A stretch of 11,848 nucleotides of DNA from positions 1 through 11,848 of the forward strand of contig JADCGN010000038.1 in assembly GCA_020249005.1 (NCBI GenBank), in the 5' to 3' direction. The number at the start of each line of letters is the position of its first letter. Position 1 is the stretch's first letter. The position numbers and the translations under genes are program-made. The notes under the pieces were generated by a model. It saw only the letters and a list, made by a program, of their open reading frames with translations, ran no database searches and was not told the origin of the DNA. The stretch comes from Alphaproteobacteria bacterium (GTDB lineage: Bacteria; Pseudomonadota; Alphaproteobacteria; UBA2136; UBA6156). This document shows positions 6,379 to 11,848 of the stretch, in pieces.

Positions 6379-7165
6379 CCGGGCGTAGCGCTTCCCACAG
6401 CGCCAGCGTGGTGGCCTGCGCCAGATTCAGGCTCTCGGCTTGGCCTGCCATTGGGATTTTCAGCCGGTGGCTGCAGGCGGCGGTGAGGTCGGGCGACAGC
6501 CCGCTCTGTTCAGTCCCCATTGCCAGAATCAACGGGCGGGGCAGGGCAGCGGCGTGCTGGATCGGGGTTTCCCCTTGCAAGTGCAAACCGGCCAATTGGG
6601 CGTTGGATTGGGCCGCCAGCCACGCCAGAAAATCGCCGCGGGTGGTGCGAATCAGCGGCAGGTGAAAAATGCTGCCCATGGTGGCGCGCACCGTTTCTGG
6701 CGCCCAGAGGTCGGTGGCCGGGGTGAGAATGAGCACCCCGGCCGCGCCGAGCGCATCGGCGCTGCGGATGCAGGTGCCCAAATTACCCGGGTCGCGCGGC
6801 TCTTCCAGCAGCAACCAGGTTTGGGGGGCGGTGAGGGTGGTTTTCTTCAGTGCCTGCAGGCGCTGCTTAAAGACCCCCAGCACGCTGGGCGGGTTGTCCT
6901 TTTGGCTCAGCTTGCCCATCACCTCGGGCGCCACTTCGTGCACCACGGCGGCGCTGTTCACCGCATCGGCCAGTACCGCTTCGGCCTTGTGGCCGGCTTG
7001 GTAATCGGCTTTGATCAGCAGATGCGCCAGCTCCCACCCCGCGGCCACGCCAAAACCCACCAGCTGCAGGCCTTCCACCAAAAATAGGCTGCTTTCCTCG
7101 CGCGCCTTTTTGGTGTGGAGCGCTGCCAGTTCCTTCACCAACGGGTTGTGGAGTGAGGTGATCAT
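6365..7165 (-). CDS. TrmH/SpoU-family RNA 2'-O-methyltransferase
   Basis: A 266-residue SPOUT-fold enzyme that transfers a methyl group from S-adenosylmethionine to a ribose 2'-OH in tRNA or rRNA. The N-terminal substrate-binding domain opens with ITSLHNPLVKEL...FLVEGLQLV, typical of this group (SpoU_sub_bind type). The catalytic knot domain shows motif 1 PGNLGTCIR (126-134, with the conserved Arg), motif 2 ILAMGTEQSGLS (213-224, conserved Gly217 and Glu219), and motif 3 IPMAGQAESLNLAQAT (237-252, with the Ser-Leu-Asn of the knot). Length is normal for RlmB/TsnR-like members. The exact target nucleotide cannot be read from sequence. Its start codon shares an ATGA overlap with the stop of the upstream methyltransferase gene, indicating translational coupling. 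Confidence 0.93.
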   Translation of the reverse strand: MITSLHNPLVKELAALHTKKAREESSLFLVEGLQLVGFGVAAGWELAHLLIKADYQAGHKAEAVLADAVNSAAVVHEVAPEVMGKLSQKDNPPSVLGVFKQRLQALKKTTLTAPQTWLLLEEPRDPGNLGTCIRSADALGAAGVLILTPATDLWAPETVRATMGSIFHLPLIRTTRGDFLAWLAAQSNAQLAGLHLQGETPIQHAAALPRPLILAMGTEQSGLSPDLTAACSHRLKIPMAGQAESLNLAQATTLALWEALRPVVIQ

Positions 7166-8013
7166 GGTGCTTTACCTTCCCAGCGGCCCCACATGGAAAC
7201 GCCAAAGCTGCGCCCGGCTTGGTCGGTGACGGTGAATTCGCCGCTGGCGGTGCTGCCGGGCGGCAGCGCGGCCCGCAGCATGGAGGCCAACGCCACGCCG
7301 GAAAGCCGCAAGGTATAGGCCGTCAGCCACACGTGGCCGGTGGGCTTCACCACCTTGCTCAGGGCTTCCAGCAGGGTGGGCATGTCACGCAGAAATTCCC
7401 ATACCGTGCCGTCATCGGCGCGGCCGAATTTGGGCGGGTCGAGCAGCACCACGTCGTACTGATTGCCGCGGCGGGCCTCGCGTTGCAGAAAGCCCAAGGC
7501 ATCGTCGGGGATCCAGCGGATCGGCGCTTGCGCCAACCCGGCCAGTTCGGCGTTTTCGCGGCCAAAGGTCAGGGCCTTCTTGCTGGCATCCACATGCACC
7601 ACCTTGGCGCCCGCGTGGGCGGCCACCAGGCTGGCCACGCCGGTGTAGCCGAACAGGTTCAGCACCTGCATCCCCGGAGTTACCGTGGCTTTAAGCCAGT
7701 CCCACTGGGGGGCCTGTTCCGGAAATACGCCTAAATGCCGGAAAGGCGTCAAGCGCCCATAGAATTGCAGATTGCCCCAAGTAACTGGCCATTTTTCCGG
7801 TAGCGAAGCCGCTTTTTGCCAATTCCCGCCATCGCCATCTTCCGTTTTTGGGGCAAAGGTGGCTTGGGCCTTGGCCCAGGTGGCCTCGGGCAACACCGGG
7901 GCCCAGAGGGCCTGCGGTTCGGGGCGGTTCACCACCACGCCGCCGATTTGCTCCAATTTCCGCCCGTAGCCGCTATCCAGCAGAGTGTAGAGCGCGGTGG
8001 GAGTGGCAGGCAT
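7162..8013 (-). CDS. Class I SAM-dependent methyltransferase, RlmI/RlmK-like (COG1092-type)
   Basis: A 283-residue Rossmann-fold methyltransferase of the type that makes 5-methylcytosine or related marks in rRNA. I start it at the ATG at 8013 (MPATPTALYTLLDSG...). The frame extends 38 codons further up to 8127, but that extension lacks family character and covers a likely promoter. Motif I is VLNLFGYTGVAS (117-128), the acidic end of strand 2 is VHVDAS (139-144), and motif IV is LLDPPKFGR (190-198), the DPPxF signature of base methyltransferases. Upstream, GNLQFYGRLTPFRHLGVFPEQ (80-100) matches the linker in this family. There is no PUA domain, so it is shorter than Escherichia coli RlmI (about 396 residues). 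It is coupled to the downstream TrmH-type gene, so the pair likely acts on RNA together. The product of the reaction is inferred from the family. Confidence 0.9.
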   Translation of the reverse strand: MPATPTALYTLLDSGYGRKLEQIGGVVVNRPEPQALWAPVLPEATWAKAQATFAPKTEDGDGGNWQKAASLPEKWPVTWGNLQFYGRLTPFRHLGVFPEQAPQWDWLKATVTPGMQVLNLFGYTGVASLVAAHAGAKVVHVDASKKALTFGRENAELAGLAQAPIRWIPDDALGFLQREARRGNQYDVVLLDPPKFGRADDGTVWEFLRDMPTLLEALSKVVKPTGHVWLTAYTLRLSGVALASMLRAALPPGSTASGEFTVTDQAGRSFGVSMWGRWEGKAP

Positions 8014-8019
8014 GGGCCT

Positions 8020-8048
8020 GTTGTAGGGGGTTTGCGGGGTTTTTACAA
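8020..8048 (-). promoter_or_regulatory. Promoter of the methyltransferase operon, probably leaderless
   Basis: On the minus strand TTGTAA (8043-8048) and TACAAC (8020-8025) are exactly 17 bases apart. The -10 box ends six bases before the ATG at 8013, putting the transcription start at or beside the start codon. Both hexamers match consensus at 4/6. Only a weak CAGG lies upstream of the ATG. Confidence 0.45.
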
Positions 8049-8074
8049 GGTTGGTGCTTAGCTCCCCTTGAAAT

Positions 8075-8124
8075 AGGCCTAGGCTAGCCCAACCTTGGCC
8101 CATGAAACTGCCCACGGTGGGCAG
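8075..8124 (+). promoter_or_regulatory. Palindrome-rich leader/control region of the 161-residue gene
   Basis: A perfect 8-bp inverted repeat around one base, CTGCCCAC-G-GTGGGCAG (8108-8124), lies 20 bases before the ATG at 8145. Just upstream are two overlapping CTAG palindromes, GCCTAGGC (8077-8084) and GGCTAGCC (8082-8089). The 17-base palindrome could be an operator or a 5'-leader hairpin. I see no clear promoter hexamers for this gene; TTGAAA (8068-8073) is a possible -35 without a good partner. Confidence 0.45.
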
Positions 8125-8144
8125 CAACCCTTGGGGGACACCAG

Positions 8145-8630
8145 ATGACTTCCAAACGGGCCAAGCCCGAATCCTGGCAGCAGTGGGCTGCCAGCAATGA
8201 ACATGACAGTATGCGTCACGCTGCGCGGATTAACGGCGTGATCAAGGCCTTGGCTGTGGCCAAGGCAAAGGGTGAGCCAATTGGCAAAATGGTGGCCTGT
8301 GCGGTCAGCGGGCTCGACAACGATGCGAGCTGGTCAGTGGTCGCGGCCAGTTGCCGCAATCACGCCGATACGCTCGAGAAGGCCCAGATCAAAGCCTTGG
8401 CGGCGACGCGCGCCGAAACCCGCCAACGTCGGCAATCGCTGGCCTATACGGTCAGTGAATTGGCCAAGGCTGTCGCCATCCAGCTGACCAAGGGACAGAC
8501 CAAGCCCCAGGCCATTATGGAAGTCTCGAAAGAGACCTCCTACCGTCCGTCTCGGGTGTCGGCCTGTTATGAGACGGTCAAACCGGCCGTCCTGGCAACG
8601 ATCAAAGGTGGCCAAACCAAGGTCGTCTGA
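8145..8630 (+). CDS. Hypothetical basic helical protein with duplicated module
   Basis: A 161-residue protein that I do not recognise. It is rich in Ala, Lys, Gln and Ser, has no signal peptide or membrane segment, and looks almost wholly helical. Residues 25-43 (HAARINGVIKALAVAKAKG) align without gaps to 99-117 (LAYTVSELAKAVAIQLTKG), with identical Ala, Lys-Ala, Ala and Lys-Gly positions and conservative changes between. After each comes a ...VS...S...V-A...L...IK pattern (about 50-83 and 124-154, small gaps). This suggests two copies of a roughly 55-residue module. The second copy, KPQAIMEVSKETSYRPSRVSAC, could hold a helix-turn-helix, so nucleic-acid binding is possible but only inferred. 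The ribosome-binding site is a weak GGGGGA before the ATG. A strong terminator follows directly. The gene diverges from the RNA methyltransferase operon. Confidence 0.72.
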   Translation: MTSKRAKPESWQQWAASNEHDSMRHAARINGVIKALAVAKAKGEPIGKMVACAVSGLDNDASWSVVAASCRNHADTLEKAQIKALAATRAETRQRRQSLAYTVSELAKAVAIQLTKGQTKPQAIMEVSKETSYRPSRVSACYETVKPAVLATIKGGQTKVV

Positions 8631-8635
8631 ACGAA

Positions 8636-8670
8636 CCAAGGGCGGGAGCGCATGTGCTCCCGCCCTTTGG
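8636..8670. terminator. Bidirectional terminator between convergent orphan genes
   Basis: A perfect 10-bp GC-rich stem pairs GGGCGGGAGC (8640-8649) with GCTCCCGCCC (8656-8665), extended by AA/TT and, past one bulged T, CC/GG. It lies between the stop of the + strand 161-residue gene (8630) and the stop of the - strand 85-residue gene (8679). T-tracts are short on both strands (TTT on +; TTGGTTCGTTC on -), so efficiency is uncertain, but the position fits use by both genes. Confidence 0.75.
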
Positions 8671-8678
8671 CGTTTCTG

Positions 8679-8936
8679 TTATTTCTTTTTGCCGAAGATA
8701 TCGTCGAAGGCGTGCAAACCAAAGACGCCCGACTTGATCACGTCGGCGGCCGCCTGGTCGGCCCCGAAGGTGCCGAGCCCGGTGGCTTGAAGCCCTGGCG
8801 TGTCGCCCGCGCGGGCGGCATCGAGCGCCGTAACCGCGGTGCCGAAGCTGCCGGTGCGTTTGGTCACTTCCTGCACAATGTTGATGCCACCCTCGAGGGT
8901 GTTGGGGTCATCGCCCCCCAGCCAAGTTTTGGACAT
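8679..8936 (-). CDS. Hypothetical 85-residue protein
   Basis: A short Gly/Ala/Asp-rich protein that I do not recognise. It starts MSKTWLGGDDPNTLEGGINI and has a likely helix at about residues 14-46. A Gly/Ala stretch (LQATGLGTFGADQAAADVI, 49-67) follows, and the sequence ends with FDDIFGKKK. There is no signal peptide, membrane segment or cysteine. It is nevertheless a convincing gene: GGAGGA lies four bases before the ATG, a credible promoter is upstream, codon use resembles the neighbours, and a shared terminator follows. The strong initiation signals suggest an abundant small protein. It is convergent with the 161-residue gene and lies downstream of uvrC on the same strand, but its own promoter overlaps the uvrC stop, so it need not be in that operon. 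Function is unknown. Confidence 0.68.
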   Translation of the reverse strand: MSKTWLGGDDPNTLEGGINIVQEVTKRTGSFGTAVTALDAARAGDTPGLQATGLGTFGADQAAADVIKSGVFGLHAFDDIFGKKK

Positions 8937-8958
8937 TCAGTCCTCCAACAAACGGAAG

Positions 8959-8973
8959 GGGCGATTATCGCCC
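8959..8973 (-). promoter_or_regulatory. Perfect palindrome in the 5' leader of the 85-residue gene
   Basis: GGGCGAT-T-ATCGCCC is a perfect 7-bp inverted repeat around one base. It lies between the putative -10 box (8985-8992) and the ribosome-binding site (8941-8946), so it falls near the 5' end of the transcript. It could bind a repressor or form an mRNA-stabilising hairpin. Confidence 0.5.
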
Positions 8974-8984
8974 TCCAGAATGCT

Positions 8985-9012
8985 ATAGTATACAATTTAA
9001 GGGCTTGGTCAA
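8985..9012 (-). promoter_or_regulatory. Promoter of the 85-residue gene, overlapping the uvrC stop
   Basis: On the minus strand TTGACC (9007-9012, 5/6 to the -35 consensus) is followed after 16 bases by TACTAT (8985-8990), or after 14 bases by the better hexamer TATACT (8987-8992). The area is distinctly AT-rich for this genome. The -35 box overlaps the last codon and stop of uvrC. Confidence 0.55.
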
Positions 9013-10880
9013 GCCTGAAAATAGTCAAACACCACCTTGGCCAAGGCCTTGCCCAGGCCAGGCACATCCTCCAGTTGGCTGAGGCTGGCGCCACGCACCG
9101 CCGCCACGCTGCCGAAATGCTGCAGCAGGGCGCGTTTTTTGGTGGGGCCCACGCCGGGGATGTCATCAAGGCGGCTGGCGGAAAGCGCGGTGGCCCGCTG
9201 GTTGCGGTGGAAGCTGATGGCAAAACGGTGGGCCTCATCGCGGATGCGCTGCAGCACGAAAATCAGCGGGGAATTGTAGGCTATCGGCAGCTGCACCACG
9301 CCCGCGGGGGTGGCATGCCAGAAGGTTTCTAGGCCCTTGTCGCGTTCTTCGCCCTTGGCCACGCCCACCAGCTGGGGCGCGTGCGGCTGGCCCCACAGGG
9401 CGGCGGCTTGGGCACACTCCACCAACACGTTCAGCTGGCCCTTGCCGCCATCCACCAGCAGCACTTGCGGCCATTCGGCAGGGTCTTCCTGCGCCATGCG
9501 GGTGAAGCGGCGGGTGTAAACCTCGCGCAGCATGGCGTAATCGTCGGGTGTATCCTTGGTTTGGATCTTGTACTTGCGGTAGCGGTTTTTCTCCATGCCT
9601 TCGGCCCCGGCGCAAACTTGGCTCGCCACCGCATGCTTGCCGGAAAGGTTGGAAATATCGGTGCATTCCAGCCGGGTGATGGGTGGGCTGCCCAGCAGCT
9701 TGGCCAGCTCGGCCAATTGGTGTTGCCAGGTGCCGCTTTCGGTAAGTTTCCGCTGCAGGGCGGCGGTGGCGTTGGTCGCCGCCCGGGCCACGATCTCGGC
9801 CTTCTCCCCGCGGGTGGGGGTTTCCAGCTTCACGCTGCGGCCGCTGGTGGTGCTCAGCGCTTCAGCCAGCATAGCGCTGTCGGCGGGTTCCAGGTTGGTG
9901 AGAATCCGGACCGGTGCTGGGCGGTTGGCATAATGCAGCGCCAAGAACACCCGCAGCAGTTCGGCGTCGCTCTCTTGTTCGGCGGCGTAGGTGGGCCAGA
10001 ACTGGTGGTTCCCCACATGTTGGCCGTTGCGGTAGTAAAAAGCCTGCACGCAGGCCTTGCCGCCTTGGGTGACCAAGGCAAAGACGTCGCCTTCGGGCAC
10101 CACGTGGGTGACCGCGCCGCTGGCTTCGGTGAGTTGGCTGATGGCCTTGATGCGGTCACGCACCGCGGCGGCCGCCTCATAGCGCATGGCGGTGGCGTGG
10201 TCGTTCATCTGGGCTTGCAACGTGGCTAGCACGGCGGCGCGTTCGCCCTGCAAAAACTGCTTGGCGGCCTTTACATCCTGCTGGTAGGCCTCCGGCGTAA
10301 TGTACCGCACGCATGGCGCGCTGCAACGCTTCAAGTCATACTTCAGGCACGGGCGGGTACGGTGGGCGAAGGTGCTATCGCTGCAGGTGCGCAGCTTGAA
10401 CACGCGCTCCATGAAATCCAGCGTTTGATACACCGCGCCGGCGCTGGGGTAGGGGCCGTAGTAACTATCCCCCTTGGCTTTTTCCCGCTTTGGGCCGCGG
10501 TGGCTGCGGATGAGCGGCGTCTCATCGCCCGTAATCACCACGGAAACGTAAGAAGAATCATCGCGCAACGTAATGTTATACTTGGGCTTCAGGCTTTTGA
10601 TGAGGTTGGCTTCCAGCAGCAGCGCTTCGGCTTCGGTGTGGGTTTGCACGGTGATGAGCTGGCGGGTTTCAAACACCATTTTACGGATCCGCACCGGTAA
10701 CCGGGTGGGCTGGGTGTATTGCGTCACGCGGGCCTTCAGGTTGCGGGCCTTGCCCACGTACAGCACCGCGCCCGCTTCGTTCAGCATGCGGTACACGCCA
10801 GGGCTGGTGGGCAGGCGCGCCAATTCGGCCTTCAGGTAATGCAGGCCGTCGTTGCTTTGGGCGGTTTGGCGTTTGGCCAT
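9009..10880 (-). CDS. uvrC: Excinuclease ABC subunit C
   Basis: Full-length (623-residue) UvrC, the nuclease that makes the 3' and 5' incisions around a lesion in UvrABC nucleotide excision repair. The N-terminal GIY-YIG domain (about 23-100) has PGVYRM, YVGKARNLKARV and the catalytic Glu90 in LLLEANLIK. Cysteines 166, 178, 186 and 190 have the 12/8/4 spacing of the UvrC 4Fe-4S site. The UVR motif that contacts UvrB is at about 213-250. The RNase H-like domain has Asp408 (CTDIS), Asp477 (VDGGKGQL) and His551 (RDEAHRFA). Tandem helix-hairpin-helix motifs end the protein (DIPGVGPTKKRALLQHFGS and DVPGLGKALAK). The usual DISH is DISN here (Asn411). The ATG at 10880 has a modest AAGG upstream. The common alphaproteobacterial neighbour pgsA is not downstream. 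Confidence 0.97.
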   Translation of the reverse strand: MAKRQTAQSNDGLHYLKAELARLPTSPGVYRMLNEAGAVLYVGKARNLKARVTQYTQPTRLPVRIRKMVFETRQLITVQTHTEAEALLLEANLIKSLKPKYNITLRDDSSYVSVVITGDETPLIRSHRGPKREKAKGDSYYGPYPSAGAVYQTLDFMERVFKLRTCSDSTFAHRTRPCLKYDLKRCSAPCVRYITPEAYQQDVKAAKQFLQGERAAVLATLQAQMNDHATAMRYEAAAAVRDRIKAISQLTEASGAVTHVVPEGDVFALVTQGGKACVQAFYYRNGQHVGNHQFWPTYAAEQESDAELLRVFLALHYANRPAPVRILTNLEPADSAMLAEALSTTSGRSVKLETPTRGEKAEIVARAATNATAALQRKLTESGTWQHQLAELAKLLGSPPITRLECTDISNLSGKHAVASQVCAGAEGMEKNRYRKYKIQTKDTPDDYAMLREVYTRRFTRMAQEDPAEWPQVLLVDGGKGQLNVLVECAQAAALWGQPHAPQLVGVAKGEERDKGLETFWHATPAGVVQLPIAYNSPLIFVLQRIRDEAHRFAISFHRNQRATALSASRLDDIPGVGPTKKRALLQHFGSVAAVRGASLSQLEDVPGLGKALAKVVFDYFQA

Positions 10881-10972
10881 GGCCTTAGGTTTGGCACAAA
10901 GGGGGCTTGCGCGGCAAGGGTGGTTGGGGTTAGGTACCCGTGCGAATCTTCACCCGTGCCATGGAGGATGGA

Positions 10973-11230
10973 ATGGCCCGTGACCCCCTTTTCCCCCCCA
11001 CCCAAGAGCCAGACCGTTCGTTTGAACGGGCGGCCCTGAGGCCCCGGCGGCCGCCGGGCCAGGCCACGGCCGCCGCTGCACCGCCCAGTAACGTGGTGCC
11101 GCTCAGCCCCCGTCAGCGCCAGGCCGACCCGCAAGCCCGCACCGAAGGGCTGTTGCCGCCGCGGCAACTGCGGCCCGCGCCGCGGCCGTACCCTCTCGTT
11201 GGCCACGATAACTGCGGCAACAACGATTGA
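10973..11230 (+). CDS. Small proline/arginine-rich, probably disordered protein
   Basis: An 85-residue protein with about 18 prolines and 12 arginines, no hydrophobic segment and no recognisable domain; it is probably disordered and basic. It ends HDNCGNND. I start it at the ATG at 10973 because GGAGG (10963-10967) stands five bases before it. The frame extends to a GTG at 10940, which would place that ribosome-binding site inside the gene. A strong hairpin begins six bases after the stop, which supports a real transcription unit. It is divergent from uvrC with about 92 bp between. Function unknown. A non-coding alternative cannot be excluded, because GC-rich DNA produces such frames by chance. 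Confidence 0.5.
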   Translation: MARDPLFPPTQEPDRSFERAALRPRRPPGQATAAAAPPSNVVPLSPRQRQADPQARTEGLLPPRQLRPAPRPYPLVGHDNCGNND

Positions 11231-11236
11231 ACGCCG

Positions 11237-11270
11237 AAGAGGGGCGGCACCACCCGGTGCCGCCCCTCTT
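11237..11270 (+). terminator. Terminator-like hairpin after the proline-rich gene
   Basis: A perfect 15-bp stem pairs 11237-11251 (AAGAGGGGCGGCACC) with 11256-11270 (GGTGCCGCCCCTCTT) around an ACCC loop. The following bases (GTGTTGCG) are not a clean T-tract, so termination may be partial. It lies directly before the next small gene. Confidence 0.7.
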
Positions 11271-11304
11271 GTGTTGCGCTTGGCCCTGTGCCAGAACCCT
11301 GAGC

Positions 11305-11490
11305 ATGAACAAGAACGTGGTGTTGGCCTTGGGGCTTGGCGTGGTGGCGCTGGCGGTGGGGATCAGTGTTTTTTGGTGGCGTTTTAGCCACAAAATGCCG
11401 CCGATGCCGCAGGGCAGTGTTTACGGCCAGGCGTATTTGCCCGTACCGTTGGCCCAGCCGGCAAGCCCCAGCGTGCCGGCCGTGAATTAA
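11305..11490 (+). CDS. Hypothetical 61-residue single-span membrane protein
   Basis: A small protein with MNKN then one hydrophobic helix (about residues 4-25), a basic WWRFSHK stop-transfer, and a short proline-rich tail ending VPAVN. The frame is open back to 11227, but the upstream part crosses the terminator hairpin, so the ATG at 11305 is the sensible start. There is no good ribosome-binding site. It lies 21 bases ahead of the next small membrane protein on the same strand and is probably in one operon with it. I do not recognise it. The arrangement would fit small accessory subunits of a respiratory complex, but that is inference. Confidence 0.55.
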   Translation: MNKNVVLALGLGVVALAVGISVFWWRFSHKMPPMPQGSVYGQAYLPVPLAQPASPSVPAVN

Positions 11491-11511
11491 GCAGGGAAGG
11501 TGACCAAGACC

Positions 11512-11838
11512 ATGGCAGAGAAACTCCATTACGATATGCAAGCGGTGGAAAAGGACTACGCCGCCACCTACGGCATGTTCATGAAGGCGGGTGCCATCGG
11601 GATTGTGGGCGCGGTGATCTATTTCTTTGCGCTTGCGGTGTACCTGGGCGGCTGGAGCCACACCCACAGCGATGACTTTGTGCGCGATTTTGCCGCCGAC
11701 GGCCGGATTGAGATTGATTACAAGGGCACCAAGCTGCCGATGTTCGAAAACCCGGCGCTGGCCGAAAAAACCGCCAACAGCCGCCCGTTGAATTCTTCGG
11801 AGCCCCAACCAGTTCAGCCGCAACCTGCCCACCAATAA
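11512..11838 (+). CDS. Small membrane protein, possibly aa3-type oxidase subunit IV-like
   Basis: A 108-residue protein with a charged N-terminus (MAEKLHYDMQAVEKDYAATY), one transmembrane helix at about residues 25-46, and a polar C-terminal tail of 60 residues ending in a Pro/Gln stretch (EPQPVQPQPAHQ). The pattern of acidic/aromatic residues (TYGMFMK) directly before a single helix is reminiscent of the bacterial aa3-type cytochrome c oxidase subunit IV family, whose members are usually only about 45-70 residues. The extra tail is therefore unusual and the assignment is tentative. GGGAAGG (11494-11500) serves as ribosome-binding site for the ATG at 11512; an in-frame GTG at 11500 overlaps it and is rejected. 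The stop falls ten bases from the window end, so downstream partners are not visible. Confidence 0.5.
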   Translation: MAEKLHYDMQAVEKDYAATYGMFMKAGAIGIVGAVIYFFALAVYLGGWSHTHSDDFVRDFAADGRIEIDYKGTKLPMFENPALAEKTANSRPLNSSEPQPVQPQPAHQ

Positions 11839-11848
11839 AGCCGCACCC

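Noticed and set aside
8014..8127. A 38-codon N-terminal extension of the SAM methyltransferase
   Set aside because: The extension lacks family-like sequence and overlaps a well-spaced -35/-10 pair directly before the ATG at 8013.
8937..9008. The GGGCGATTATCGCCC palindrome as a uvrC terminator
   Set aside because: No T-tract follows it on the minus strand, and it lies within the leader of the 85-residue gene downstream of that gene's promoter.
1..11848. tRNA, rRNA, CRISPR arrays, insertion sequences or attachment sites
   Set aside because: Reading both strands I found no T-loop-like GGTTCGAATCC blocks, regularly spaced repeats, transposase-like frames or paired terminal repeats.

Overview
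The window looks like chromosomal DNA from a GC-rich alphaproteobacterium. The evidence is a separate petA-petB-petC operon whose cytochrome b has bc1-type spacing (14 residues between paired haem histidines) and whose cytochrome c1 is a separate 240-residue protein with a signal peptide and C-terminal anchor, plus an RNA-methyltransferase pair. I cannot assign an order. Nearly all of it is compactly coded, with short gaps, and there are no transposases, integrases, tRNA or rRNA genes, or CRISPR arrays. I do not see a recognisable defence or mobile system.

Layout. Bases 1-823 (+): the 3' part of smpB (trans-translation), overlapped by a small gene whose product looks like a shrunken pantothenate synthetase (PanC) fold without its catalytic motifs. 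907-1317 (+): a lower-GC, four-helix membrane protein of unknown role, closed by a strong terminator. 1437-3962 (+): petABC, the complete cytochrome bc1 complex, closed by a second terminator. 4040-4771 (+): an endonuclease/exonuclease/phosphatase-superfamily protein, probably read from a leaderless mRNA whose promoter sits on the petC terminator. 4781-8013 (-): three genes read leftwards. They are a class I SAM methyltransferase, a TrmH/SpoU RNA methyltransferase coupled to it by an ATGA overlap, and, after a 78-bp gap, a large HTTM-like membrane protein.

8145-8936: two convergent orphan genes sharing a bidirectional terminator. One is a 161-residue basic protein with what looks like an internally duplicated helical module. 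The other is an 85-residue protein with a good promoter and a strong ribosome-binding site. Each has a perfect short palindrome in its 5' leader. 9009-10880 (-): full-length uvrC (nucleotide excision repair), including the four cysteines of its Fe-S site. 10973-11230 (+): a small proline/arginine-rich protein with its own terminator. 11305-11835 (+): two small single-span membrane proteins, the second faintly like the aa3-type oxidase subunit IV family.

Functionally this is mostly housekeeping: respiration, RNA modification, ribosome rescue and DNA repair, interspersed with lineage-specific small proteins. The least explained elements are the PanC-like pseudoenzyme beside smpB, the duplicated 161-residue protein with its structured leader, the palindrome-led 85-residue protein, and repeated -10-like boxes exactly six bases before start codons that lack a Shine-Dalgarno sequence.
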